Of a DNA stretch of 12,055 bases, positions 6,310-12,055 are shown piece by piece. The notes below the pieces were generated by a model, which was not told the origin of the DNA, did no database searches, and saw nothing but the letters and a program-made list of their open reading frames with translations. Each line of letters opens with the position of its first letter. Position 1 is the stretch's first letter. The stretch comes from CAZOLI01 sp964580675 (GTDB lineage Bacteria; Planctomycetota; MHYJ01; CAYXQY01). Where the stretch lies: NCBI GenBank assembly GCA_964580675.1, contig CAZOLI010000060.1, positions 1-12,055 of the forward strand. Reading direction: 5' to 3'. Position numbers and translations under genes: made by a program.

Positions 6310-8151
6310 ATGTGTGGCATATTTGGATACACCGGAACGGAACCCGCCCTTGATCGGCTTCTTAACGGCATGGAGAACCTTGCCTACCGGGGATACGACT
6401 CCAATGGTGTGGTCATTCAGAACGGCAACTCCTTTTCCTGGAAGAAACTTCCGGGCTCCCTCGAACACCTGCTGGACGCGGTGAACGGGGCGTCGATGGA
6501 CGGCACATCGGGCATCGGCCACACCCGCTGGGCCACACACGGTCCCCCGAACCAGGATAACGCACATCCGCACTTTTCCTGCAACGACGACGTGGCGGTG
6601 GTGCACAACGGAATTATTGAAAACCACGATGAGCTGCGGACGGAACTGAAGGAAAATGGGCATCTATTTCGGTCCGAAACCGATACGGAAGTGCTTCCGC
6701 ACCTTATTGAGGAACATCGGGGCGAACACGACGAGCCCGTAGACGTTCTGCGGCACGTACTGCCGAAACTCAAAGGGTCTTACGCCATTGCCGTTCTGTT
6801 TCTCGACCGGTCCGGTAGTCTTTACGGGGCCTGCAACGAGAGCCCACTGCTGGCCGGGGTCGGACCGGATGAATTTTATCTTTCCTCCGACATCCCCGCT
6901 CTGCTCCAGTTCACGCGGGAGGTCAAGTACCTTGAGGACGGGGAAGTAGCGGAGGTGAGCCGGGAGGGCGTTCGGATTGTTGACCGGAACGGAAACAAGG
7001 TCTCCCGGGCGACGGACCACATTGACTGGGACGTGGAAAGCGCCGAAAAGCAGGGATACGAACATTTTATGCTGAAGGAAATTCATGAACAGCCGGAGGC
7101 GCTCCGGGATACGATGGCCGGCCGGGTGAACGGAGAAAACGGGTCGTTGCCCTTCGACTTTGACCACCTTACCGCGGAACGGGTTCGTGAATTCGACCGG
7201 GTCCAGATCCTTGCCTGCGGCACGTCCTATCATGCGGGCCTGGTCGGGAAGTATTATATTCAGGATCTCGTGGACCTTCCCGTTGACGTGGCCCTTGGTT
7301 CCGAATTCCGGTACGCCCCCGCTCCGATGGACGAGAACGTGCTAACCATTGCTATTTCCCAGTCCGGGGAGACGGCGGACACGCTGGCGGCCGTGGACCG
7401 GGCAAGGGACGAGGGCGTGTTCCTGCTTTCGGTGTGCAATGTCATGGGCTCTTCCCTGGCGAGGGAATCGGACGAAGTGTTTTATTCCCGGGCGGGTCCG
7501 GAAATCGGTGTGGCCGCCACAAAAACGTACACAACCCAGATTCTCTCCATGCTGCTTATCACCATGAAACTGGCGCGGATGCGGAACACCGGTCAACCTG
7601 AAAGTGACCGGCTCGCGTCTCTGATTTCGGAGGTTGCGCAACTGCCAAAACAGATCAGTACCATTCTGGACTCGAACGGACATATTCCGAACATCGCGAA
7701 ACGTTTTCAGGATGTGTACAACTACATGTTCATCGGCCGTTACCTGAATTATCCGACGGCACTGGAAGGGGCGTTAAAATTAAAGGAAATCAGTTACATC
7801 CACGCCGAAGGATACGCCGGCGGAGAAATGAAACACGGCCCGCTCGCCCTCGTGGAAGACACCGTTCCCACCGTTGCGATTGCACCGGATGACCGTGTTT
7901 ACAGCAAAATGCGGTCCAACATCCAGGAAATCTATGCCCGAGACGGGGTGTTGATCGGTCTGGTAACGGAAGGGGACACCGCCGTGGCGGAGCTCTGCGA
8001 CCACAAAATAGAGCTGCCGCCCTCTCATGAATTGCTTTCGCCGATTCTCTATACCGTTCCGCTGCAGCTTCTTTCCTACCACATGGGGGATCTGCTTGGC
8101 CGGGACATTGATCAGCCCCGGAACCTGGCCAAAAGCGTAACGGTCGAATAG
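6310..8151 (+). CDS. glmS: Glutamine-fructose-6-phosphate aminotransferase (isomerizing)
   Basis: GlmS converts fructose 6-phosphate and glutamine to glucosamine 6-phosphate, the first step toward UDP-GlcNAc for peptidoglycan and other glycans. It is 613 residues, the family's normal length. The N-terminus MCGIFGYTG exposes the catalytic cysteine after Met removal. GHTRWATHG, VVHNGIIEN and SETDTEV supply the glutaminase-site residues (Arg, Trp, Thr, His, Asn, Asp). Two SIS domains follow: about 290-420 (LACGTSYHAG, ISQSGETADT) and about 460-600 (KEISYIHAEGYAGGEMKHGP). The C-terminus DQPRNLAKSVTVE is the conserved end with the sugar-site lysine. ATG 6310 follows GAAGG (6294-6298) at a rather long 11 nt. 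The gene sits 76 nt after rpsA on the same strand, with no terminator visible between them and no glmS ribozyme recognised. All key residues are present. Confidence 0.97.
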   Translation: MCGIFGYTGTEPALDRLLNGMENLAYRGYDSNGVVIQNGNSFSWKKLPGSLEHLLDAVNGASMDGTSGIGHTRWATHGPPNQDNAHPHFSCNDDVAVVHNGIIENHDELRTELKENGHLFRSETDTEVLPHLIEEHRGEHDEPVDVLRHVLPKLKGSYAIAVLFLDRSGSLYGACNESPLLAGVGPDEFYLSSDIPALLQFTREVKYLEDGEVAEVSREGVRIVDRNGNKVSRATDHIDWDVESAEKQGYEHFMLKEIHEQPEALRDTMAGRVNGENGSLPFDFDHLTAERVREFDRVQILACGTSYHAGLVGKYYIQDLVDLPVDVALGSEFRYAPAPMDENVLTIAISQSGETADTLAAVDRARDEGVFLLSVCNVMGSSLARESDEVFYSRAGPEIGVAATKTYTTQILSMLLITMKLARMRNTGQPESDRLASLISEVAQLPKQISTILDSNGHIPNIAKRFQDVYNYMFIGRYLNYPTALEGALKLKEISYIHAEGYAGGEMKHGPLALVEDTVPTVAIAPDDRVYSKMRSNIQEIYARDGVLIGLVTEGDTAVAELCDHKIELPPSHELLSPILYTVPLQLLSYHMGDLLGRDIDQPRNLAKSVTVE

Positions 8152-8170
8152 ACGGCAGCGGTCGACCGGT

Positions 8171-8199
8171 CTGTCAATGAACCCGGGATTCTGTATAAT
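8171..8199 (+). promoter_or_regulatory. Candidate promoter for the 8380-tyrS unit
   Basis: CTGTCA at 8171-8176 (4/6) and a perfect TATAAT at 8194-8199 are separated by 17 nt, 20 nt after the glmS stop. Transcription would start near 8206 and give a leader of about 174 nt before ATG 8380. This is the best promoter match I found in the window. Confidence 0.55.
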
Positions 8200-8310
8200 G
8201 TTTCCTGAATAAAGCAGTTGGGGGCGGAGTGTTTGTGCGGTTTTCCGCGGCTGAAATCTTCCTTTTCGCCGGTACGTTTCTGGTTTTGTCCGTCTGTCTT
8301 GTTGATGGCC

Positions 8311-8329
8311 CCGCCGGCCGGACCGGCGG
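8311..8329 (+). promoter_or_regulatory. GC-rich leader hairpin upstream of the 8380 gene
   Basis: CCGCCGG (8311-8317) and CCGGCGG (8323-8329) form a perfect 7-bp stem with a 5-nt loop. No T-tract follows, so it is not an intrinsic terminator. It lies in the proposed 5' leader and could affect RNA stability or translation. CCGG-rich words are common in this DNA, so chance is possible. Confidence 0.35.
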
Positions 8330-8379
8330 TGGAAACTGGCCAGAATTTGAATTTCTGTTCTGTTCAAACAGGCAATAAG

Positions 8380-10029
8380 ATGAGCGAATCAGGCGTCCGC
8401 CAATACCGAACGTGTTTCGCCGTGGCGTTTGCCTGTTCCGTGTTCCTCGGTCTGGGACTCGTGCTTGCGGTTCCGGGGCAGCAGAACGGGGCCTCCGGAA
8501 AACAGGACGGGGAGAACCCCCGGGAAGAAGAGACGGCGTCCGGGGACAAATCACCGGACGGGGCGAATTCCTCCGATCAAGAATCGACGTCGACCGGCGA
8601 ACAGAAAGGGAAAGAGAAGGAAGGTGGTTGGGGGGTTCCGCTCATCGAACAGATCCAGCGGCTGATTCACAAAATAGAACAGGCCCCGAAATCCGAGTCG
8701 AGGGCGGCCCAGAAGGAGTTGCTTCGGATAGGGCGTCCCGCCATTCCTCAGCTGGAATCCAAAATCCGGCAGAAGAACGCTCTGAAGTACTATGAACTTA
8801 TCCAGCAAATCCGGCTTCTTTCGGAGGGACTGGATCAAGCAGGCACCTCATCCGATTCGAAGGAGGAGAAGGAGGAGGACGGGGACGCGGACAATTTTTC
8901 CGTGAAGAAGGAGAAGGAAAAACTGGAAGCCTCCGCGATGGATCCGGAGGACACCCGGACCTTTTACAACCTGCTCGAAGCTCGATACCGGGATGCGCTC
9001 AATGCCTTCGAGTCCGGAAAGTATCGCCGGGCCAGGAAATTGGCGGAAGGCATCCTCCAGGTGGCACCGGATCATCCCCTTCAGAAACGGATACAGAACT
9101 TTGTGGTGAAGTGCAAGGAACACATCGTACAGTCCGGCATCGTACAGACCTCCATTGCGGTCGACCGAAACCGGTATGAATGGGGGGAGACGGTAAAAGT
9201 GGTGTACCGGATCAAAAACGTCTCCGACGAACGCGTGGAGCTGCACTTTGACGGGATGCCGGAGGAGATGCAGTTCAGCGGAAAAAGGAAGGACGGGGAT
9301 TCCCGGAACAACAACGAATCCGACCGAAAACAGACCGAGGAACCCAGGCAGGTCCACACCGCCGAGGAAACTGCGGAGGACAACGTGATCTCGGTGGAGG
9401 CGGTGACGACTGAGTGGAATCTGCTCGGACGATCCATGATCACGAACGAATACCGTTCGGTGCCGGTCCCCCGGTGGATCAATCTCGCCCCGGGAGCGAC
9501 CTGGGAAGCCCGGAGGGTGTTCAAGACCTCTTCGTACGAAAAGAACCTCGTGTATCGGGAGGTACGCCTTCGTGCCCGCGTTCGCCCCGCGTTGATTCGC
9601 AAGGGGAAGGACGTGCGCAGCCGGTGGCTGCGGTTCCACTCCGACTCATTTCAAATATTTCCGGAAGGCATGCGGAAGGCGCTTCCGGCGACGGTCAAGA
9701 AAATGAAAAAGCGGCTTCGCGCCGGCATCATGACGGACGTGTTTTTTCTCGGGCTTCTCCTTCCCGACGACAGAAGAACCGAGGCCACCACGTATTTTCT
9801 GAAGGTGCTTCCACACCTGAAAAAACGGCCGGCCCGTACGGTGATGTTTCTTCTGCGACGGTTAACCGGTCGAAAATTTCACTACCGCGTGAAGCGATGG
9901 GTGAAGTGGGGAAAGAAACAGATGAACGTAGATCCGTCGTCCTACGATCCCTCGACAGATACGACGGAGGAGCAAGAGGAACGTGATCGGCATTTTGAAC
10001 GAGAAAATAACAATGAAGAAGGAAATTGA
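8380..10029 (+). CDS. Exported or membrane-anchored hypothetical protein with HEAT/TPR-like and beta-sandwich parts
   Basis: I do not recognise a named family for this 549-residue protein. ATG 8380 precedes a basic N-terminus and a hydrophobic segment (residues 12-30) that looks like a Sec signal peptide with possible cleavage after VLA, or an anchor; there is no proper lipobox. Residues 33-88 are a Gly/Ser/Glu/Lys linker. Residues 105-129 (AAQKELLRIGRPAIPQL) resemble a HEAT helix pair. Residues 195-250 (ALNAFESGKYRRARKLAEGI) resemble a TPR-like helical hairpin. From 255 the pattern NRYEWGETVKVVYRIKNVSD suggests an Ig-like beta-sandwich, interrupted by a charged insertion (about 300-335). Residues 425-515 are basic and helical, ending in LLRRLTGRKFHYRVKRW, again HEAT-protein-like. 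The frame extends upstream to TTG 8218 (with ATG 8305), but the signal peptide argues for 8380. Its end overlaps tyrS. Scaffold or binding roles are guesses. Confidence 0.8.
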   Translation: MSESGVRQYRTCFAVAFACSVFLGLGLVLAVPGQQNGASGKQDGENPREEETASGDKSPDGANSSDQESTSTGEQKGKEKEGGWGVPLIEQIQRLIHKIEQAPKSESRAAQKELLRIGRPAIPQLESKIRQKNALKYYELIQQIRLLSEGLDQAGTSSDSKEEKEEDGDADNFSVKKEKEKLEASAMDPEDTRTFYNLLEARYRDALNAFESGKYRRARKLAEGILQVAPDHPLQKRIQNFVVKCKEHIVQSGIVQTSIAVDRNRYEWGETVKVVYRIKNVSDERVELHFDGMPEEMQFSGKRKDGDSRNNNESDRKQTEEPRQVHTAEETAEDNVISVEAVTTEWNLLGRSMITNEYRSVPVPRWINLAPGATWEARRVFKTSSYEKNLVYREVRLRARVRPALIRKGKDVRSRWLRFHSDSFQIFPEGMRKALPATVKKMKKRLRAGIMTDVFFLGLLLPDDRRTEATTYFLKVLPHLKKRPARTVMFLLRRLTGRKFHYRVKRWVKWGKKQMNVDPSSYDPSTDTTEEQEERDRHFERENNNEEGN

Positions 10030-11248
10030 TCGACAGATTCAACGGATAAGACACGGAACGGAGGAGTTGTTCGTTGAGGAAGACCTCCGGGAGAAACTGA
10101 AGGAATCCCTGGAGGAGGACGAACCGCTTCGCGTTAAACTCGGCGTGGATCCCACGGCGACGGATCTTCACCTCGGCCACTCCGTCGTCCTCCAGAAACT
10201 GGCCACCTTTCAGGAACTCGGTCATCAGGTGATTCTGATTATCGGGGACTTCACGGCCCGGATCGGGGATCCCTCCGACAAAGACGAAACAAGGCCCACC
10301 CTGACCGCGGAGGAAGTGGAGGAAAATTTTCAGGACTACATCGATCAGATTGATCATATCCTGGATCTTGATGAGCTGGAGGTCCGGTACAACAGCGACT
10401 GGCTTGAGCCTCTGGGTCTCGAACAGCTGATTGAACTGGCCTCCGATATTACCGTCGCACGGTTTATGGAACACGACCGGTTCCGGAAGCGGTTTGAATC
10501 GAACAGGTCCATTCGCCTCCACGAATTTCTTTATCCGGTGATGCAGGCTTATGACTCCATTGCGATCGAGGCGGACGTGGAACTGGGAGGTACCGATCAG
10601 ACGTTTAACCTGCTCGTGGCCCGGGACATGATGAAACGGGAGGGACTGGATCCCCAGGTCGCTCTAACCGTTCCACTGCTTATCGGGCTCGACGGTGAGC
10701 GGAAAATGTCAAAATCCCTTGATAACCATATCGGCATTCAGGAAGAGCCCTACGAACTGTTCTCTAAAATCATGTCCATCTCCGACGACATGATGGAAAA
10801 TTACTTCCGGTACCTGACCGACGTCCCGGATCAGGAGTTGCGGGAATACCGGCTTGCGGGCAAAAACCCGATGGATCTGAAAAAATACCTCGGTCGGCAA
10901 GTGGTGGAAAATGTACACGGTGATCCCGAACTCGGAAAACAGGCGGAGGAACGATGGACGAAAGTGTTTTCCGATCAGGAAACCCCCGAGGACCTCGACG
11001 TGGTCGACGTACGGGAACTCGTCGAGGAGGAGAACGGAGACGTCACCCTCCTGAAACTGCTCCGGTACTGTGATTTTGTTGATTCGAACAATCAGGGACG
11101 ACGGTTAATCGACCAGGGAGCGGTTCGCCTGAACGACGAAAAACAGACGAAGCCCAAAGAACACGTGGAGATCGAGGAAGGTGACGTTCTTCGGGTGGGA
11201 AAAAAACGGCGAATGGTGGAACTGACGCTGGGTGAACTGGAGGAGTAA
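10013..11248 (+). CDS. tyrS: Tyrosyl-tRNA synthetase
   Basis: TyrRS charges tRNA-Tyr with tyrosine and is a class I synthetase of the cytoplasm. From ATG 10013 it is 411 residues, normal length. The HIGH motif appears as HLGH (53-56) in VDPTATDLHLGHSVVLQKL. KMSKS is exact at 231-235, the form typical of the TyrZ-like bacterial group rather than the KFGKS group. LGGTDQTFNLL is the conserved tyrosine-site region. An S4 RNA-binding domain occupies about 345-400 (GRRLIDQGAVRLND, EIEEGDVLRVGKKRR). The frame also has GTG 9983, with GGAGGAG 10 nt upstream, giving 421 residues; I prefer the ATG because family N-termini begin about there, but that ribosome-binding site makes the GTG a real alternative. 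Either way it overlaps the upstream gene (17 or 47 nt), so coupling is likely. No T-box was seen. Confidence 0.95.
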   Translation: MKKEIDRQIQRIRHGTEELFVEEDLREKLKESLEEDEPLRVKLGVDPTATDLHLGHSVVLQKLATFQELGHQVILIIGDFTARIGDPSDKDETRPTLTAEEVEENFQDYIDQIDHILDLDELEVRYNSDWLEPLGLEQLIELASDITVARFMEHDRFRKRFESNRSIRLHEFLYPVMQAYDSIAIEADVELGGTDQTFNLLVARDMMKREGLDPQVALTVPLLIGLDGERKMSKSLDNHIGIQEEPYELFSKIMSISDDMMENYFRYLTDVPDQELREYRLAGKNPMDLKKYLGRQVVENVHGDPELGKQAEERWTKVFSDQETPEDLDVVDVRELVEEENGDVTLLKLLRYCDFVDSNNQGRRLIDQGAVRLNDEKQTKPKEHVEIEEGDVLRVGKKRRMVELTLGELEE

Positions 11249-11264
11249 CGAGGGGCGCCACACC

Positions 11265-11397
11265 AGTAAGGAGTAAGGAGTGAGGAGTAGGGAGTAAGGA
11301 GTGAGGAGTGAGGTGTGAGGGGTGGTCAGTAAGGAGTCAGGAGTAAGGAGTGGGGAGTAAGGAGTCAGGAGTCATGAGTAACGTGTAAAAAGTAGAA
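11265..11397 (+). repeat. Tandem array of 19 seven-base units (consensus AGTNAGG)
   Basis: Reading in steps of seven from 11265, nearly every unit begins AGT and most fit AGT(A/G/C)AGG. The phase is kept without insertion or deletion to 11397, although the last four units decay. The unit variants AGTAAGG, AGTGAGG and AGTCAGG alternate irregularly. It starts 16 nt after the tyrS stop. Each unit contains GGAGT across the junction, a Shine-Dalgarno-like word, but no start codons follow that would use it. Confidence 0.9.
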
Positions 11398-11426
11398 ACG
11401 TTCAGCCGGGTTGAAGGAAAAATAAG

Positions 11427-11448
11427 TCAACAAAGCAGGAGCCCCGAC
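11427..11448 (-). repeat. Dispersed 22-bp repeat, copy 1 (diverged)
   Basis: Four related sites share, on the + strand, a core close to TCACCAGAGCCGGAGTCCCG followed by AC. This copy differs at several positions (TCAACAAAGCAGGAGCCCCG). Similarity to the 11989 copy continues outside the core: 54 nt align without a gap at about 65% identity by my count. The orientation given is the one in which the copies share a reading frame; it is not proof of transcription. Confidence 0.55.
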
Positions 11449-11469
11449 TGTGAGGGAGGGGGCTTTTTT
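11438..11469 (+). terminator. Intrinsic terminator candidate downstream of tyrS
   Basis: AGCCCC (11440-11445) pairs with GGGGCT (11459-11464); two G-U pairs could extend the stem to GGAGCCCC. Six Ts at 11464-11469 follow. The loop is long (13 nt), so the fold is only moderate. It is the first terminator-like element after tyrS, about 200 nt downstream, with the heptamer array between. Its left arm is part of one copy of the dispersed 22-bp repeat. Confidence 0.55.
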
Positions 11470-11496
11470 AAGGTCAAGATCATGAGATCCGCGAGG

Positions 11497-11524
11497 AGTG
11501 GTCAGTAAGGAGTCAAGAGTTAGG
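11497..11524 (+). repeat. Second, short heptamer cluster
   Basis: Four 7-base units (AGTGGTC, AGTAAGG, AGTCAAG, AGTTAGG) lie 100 nt after the main array. Eighteen bases, GTGGTCAGTAAGGAGTCA at 11498-11515, are identical to 11322-11339 in the main array. The offset is 176 nt, not a multiple of seven, so this looks like a separate copy rather than a continuation. Confidence 0.75.
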
Positions 11525-11593
11525 ATAAAATTCATCAGTTGAAAATAAGCGAAAGCAAGGATGCTAACGCGTCCAATAAAGAAAGGAAATGTG

Positions 11594-11615
11594 TCACCAG
11601 ATCCGGAGCTCGAGC
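11594..11615 (-). repeat. Dispersed 22-bp repeat, copy 2
   Basis: TCACCAGATCCGGAGCTCGA at this site matches the family core with a few changes. Its 3' end enters a perfect hairpin: TCGAGCG (11610-11616), TGAG loop, CGCTCGA (11621-11627). About 40 nt upstream, GCGAAAGCAAGGATG resembles GCGTAAGCGAGGATG before the copy at 11989, so the repeated module is longer than 22 bp. Confidence 0.6.
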
Positions 11616-11670
11616 GTGAGCGCTCGACTTTGCCCGCAAATAATACCATCGTCAGTGGGATCCAGTATTA

Positions 11671-11788
11671 GTTGTAGTGTACGGAGGGCGACGTCGTCGC
11701 CCGGAGTACACGTTGTTTTTTTTTGTCTTTTGTGTATTTCCCTTCTTATCGAAGACGTGCACTTCGCTGCCGCTTCGTGCACTACAAC
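11671..11788. repeat. 118-bp segment bounded by a 12-bp inverted repeat
   Basis: GTTGTAGTGTAC at 11671-11682 is matched in reverse complement by GTGCACTACAAC at 11777-11788 (11 of 12 positions). Similarity extends inward: the right end read in reverse also goes on with CGAAGCGGCAGCGAAGTGCACG, broken here as CGAAGCGGC then AGCGAAGTGCACG, resembling the left hairpin. The segment contains the T-tract hairpin and no coding frame. It could be a tiny non-autonomous element or two diverged palindromic repeats. Confidence 0.5.
11677..11724 (+). terminator. Strong hairpin plus T-tract (intrinsic terminator)
   Basis: GTGTAC (11677-11682) pairs with GTACAC (11706-11711), and GGGCGAC (11686-11692) pairs with GTCGCCC (11696-11702) around a GTC loop. 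A symmetric GGA/GGA internal loop separates the two helices. Nine Ts at 11716-11724 follow after four bases. This is the strongest terminator shape in the window. No gene ends just upstream, and tyrS stops 430 nt earlier behind another candidate terminator. Confidence 0.7.
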
Positions 11789-11869
11789 AGAACTCATTCC
11801 CCAACGCAAAACTGTTGAAATGATATTGCCGTGTTCGTTGCAGTAAAAAGGGAAACCGTTCGAATTGGG

Positions 11870-11890
11870 GCAAAGGCATCTTGCCTTTGC
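11870..11890. repeat. Perfect 9-bp stem-loop of the GGCATCTTGCC type
   Basis: GCAAAGGCA (11870-11878) and TGCCTTTGC (11882-11890) are perfectly complementary around a 3-nt TCT loop. There is no T-tract, so a terminator is unlikely. Intergenic palindromes centred on GGCATCTTGCC/GGCAAGATGCC are, as far as I recall, common in some cyanobacterial and other genomes; I cannot confirm the family here. Confidence 0.6.
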
Positions 11891-11988
11891 GAAAAGGAGA
11901 TATCGGAGAAAAAAGAAATGCGTAAGCGAGGATGTTTCCCGCCCCAGTAAGGAAGGAAATCGTTTCGTCGGCGGGAACAAAAACGGCT

Positions 11989-12010
11989 TCACCAGAGCCG
12001 GAGTCCCGAC
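11989..12010 (-). repeat. Dispersed 22-bp repeat, copy 3 (closest to consensus)
   Basis: TCACCAGAGCCGGAGTCCCG followed by AC is the reference sequence for the family. It lies 43 bp before the next copy, and GGAGTCCCGAC continues into a segment (to about 12025) that also matches the sequence after the 11427 copy without gaps. Confidence 0.65.
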
Positions 12011-12031
12011 GGTAGCGGAGCGGGCCAATTG

Positions 12032-12053
12032 TCACCAGCGCCGGAGTCCCGAG
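12032..12053 (-). repeat. Dispersed 22-bp repeat, copy 4 (at window edge)
   Basis: TCACCAGCGCCGGAGTCCCG differs from the 11989 copy by one base over the first 20. The window ends two bases later, so the downstream part of the module cannot be seen and more copies may follow. Confidence 0.65.
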
Positions 12054-12055
12054 CT

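Larger units (their letters stand above)
11249..12055. other. Non-coding, repeat-rich region after tyrS
   Basis: About 800 nt without a convincing gene. Base composition changes here, with G-rich repeats and AT-rich stretches. It holds a heptamer array, two terminator-like hairpins, four copies of a 22-bp dispersed repeat, a segment bounded by inverted repeats and a perfect short hairpin, each listed separately. Several frames stay open for 85-144 codons on both strands, but they run through hairpins and repeats, are rich in Ser, Phe, Arg and Cys, and resemble no protein I know. Confidence 0.7.

Noticed and set aside
11265..11524. CRISPR array
   Set aside because: The repeats are 7 bp and contiguous without spacers, and the 22-bp copies are irregularly spaced and diverged; no cas genes are present.
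11589..11846. 85-codon plus-strand ORF in the tail region
   Set aside because: It runs straight through the terminator hairpin and T-tract and has no protein-like pattern.

Overview
The window is bacterial, moderately GC-rich, and carries seven complete protein-coding genes, all on the + strand, over the first 11.25 kb. The last 0.8 kb is non-coding and full of repeats. The organism cannot be named from the sequence. Two things narrow it. Most proteins are rich in Asp/Glu, and ribosomal protein S1 ends in a 229-residue tail that is 48% Asp+Glu, which would suit a halophilic or salt-adapted cell. The hypothetical gene at 8380-10029 has HEAT-like phrases (AAQKELLRIGRPAIPQL and LLRRLTGRKFHYRVKRW) of the sort I associate with planctomycete/PVC-type proteins. 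I read the source as an uncultured, possibly PVC-related bacterium, with low confidence. Shine-Dalgarno sequences are weak or absent before most genes.

Layout. Bases 1-165 hold two short inverted repeats and no gene. Bases 166-3547 look like one transcription unit: thyX (flavin-dependent thymidylate synthase), 5 nt, a YtcJ-type amidohydrolase, then an ATGA overlap into a PTS EIIA-CBS fusion protein. A 334-nt gap (3548-3881) carries a good promoter candidate and a long rpsA leader, with a possible 26-codon upstream ORF whose stop overlaps the rpsA start. rpsA (3882-6233) encodes S1 with six S1 domains plus the acidic tail. glmS (6310-8151) follows after 76 nt. A second promoter (8171-8199, perfect TATAAT) precedes an exported or membrane-anchored hypothetical protein (8380-10029), which overlaps tyrS (10013-11248), so those two are probably translated together.

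The 11249-12055 tail. Directly after tyrS lies an array of 19 phased 7-bp units (consensus AGTNAGG). Then come an intrinsic-terminator-like hairpin, four copies of a 22-bp dispersed repeat, a strong GC-rich hairpin followed by nine Ts, a 118-bp segment bounded by a 12-bp inverted repeat, and a 9-bp perfect hairpin. No protein-like ORF is convincing there. The interspersed-repeat region, the S1 tail with its leader, and the uncharacterised 549-residue protein coupled to tyrS are the parts most likely to be new.

The genes are mostly housekeeping: dTMP synthesis, amino-sugar supply for the cell envelope, translation (S1, TyrRS), and a possible phosphotransfer/nucleotide sensor. I see no phage, CRISPR, toxin-antitoxin or defence system.
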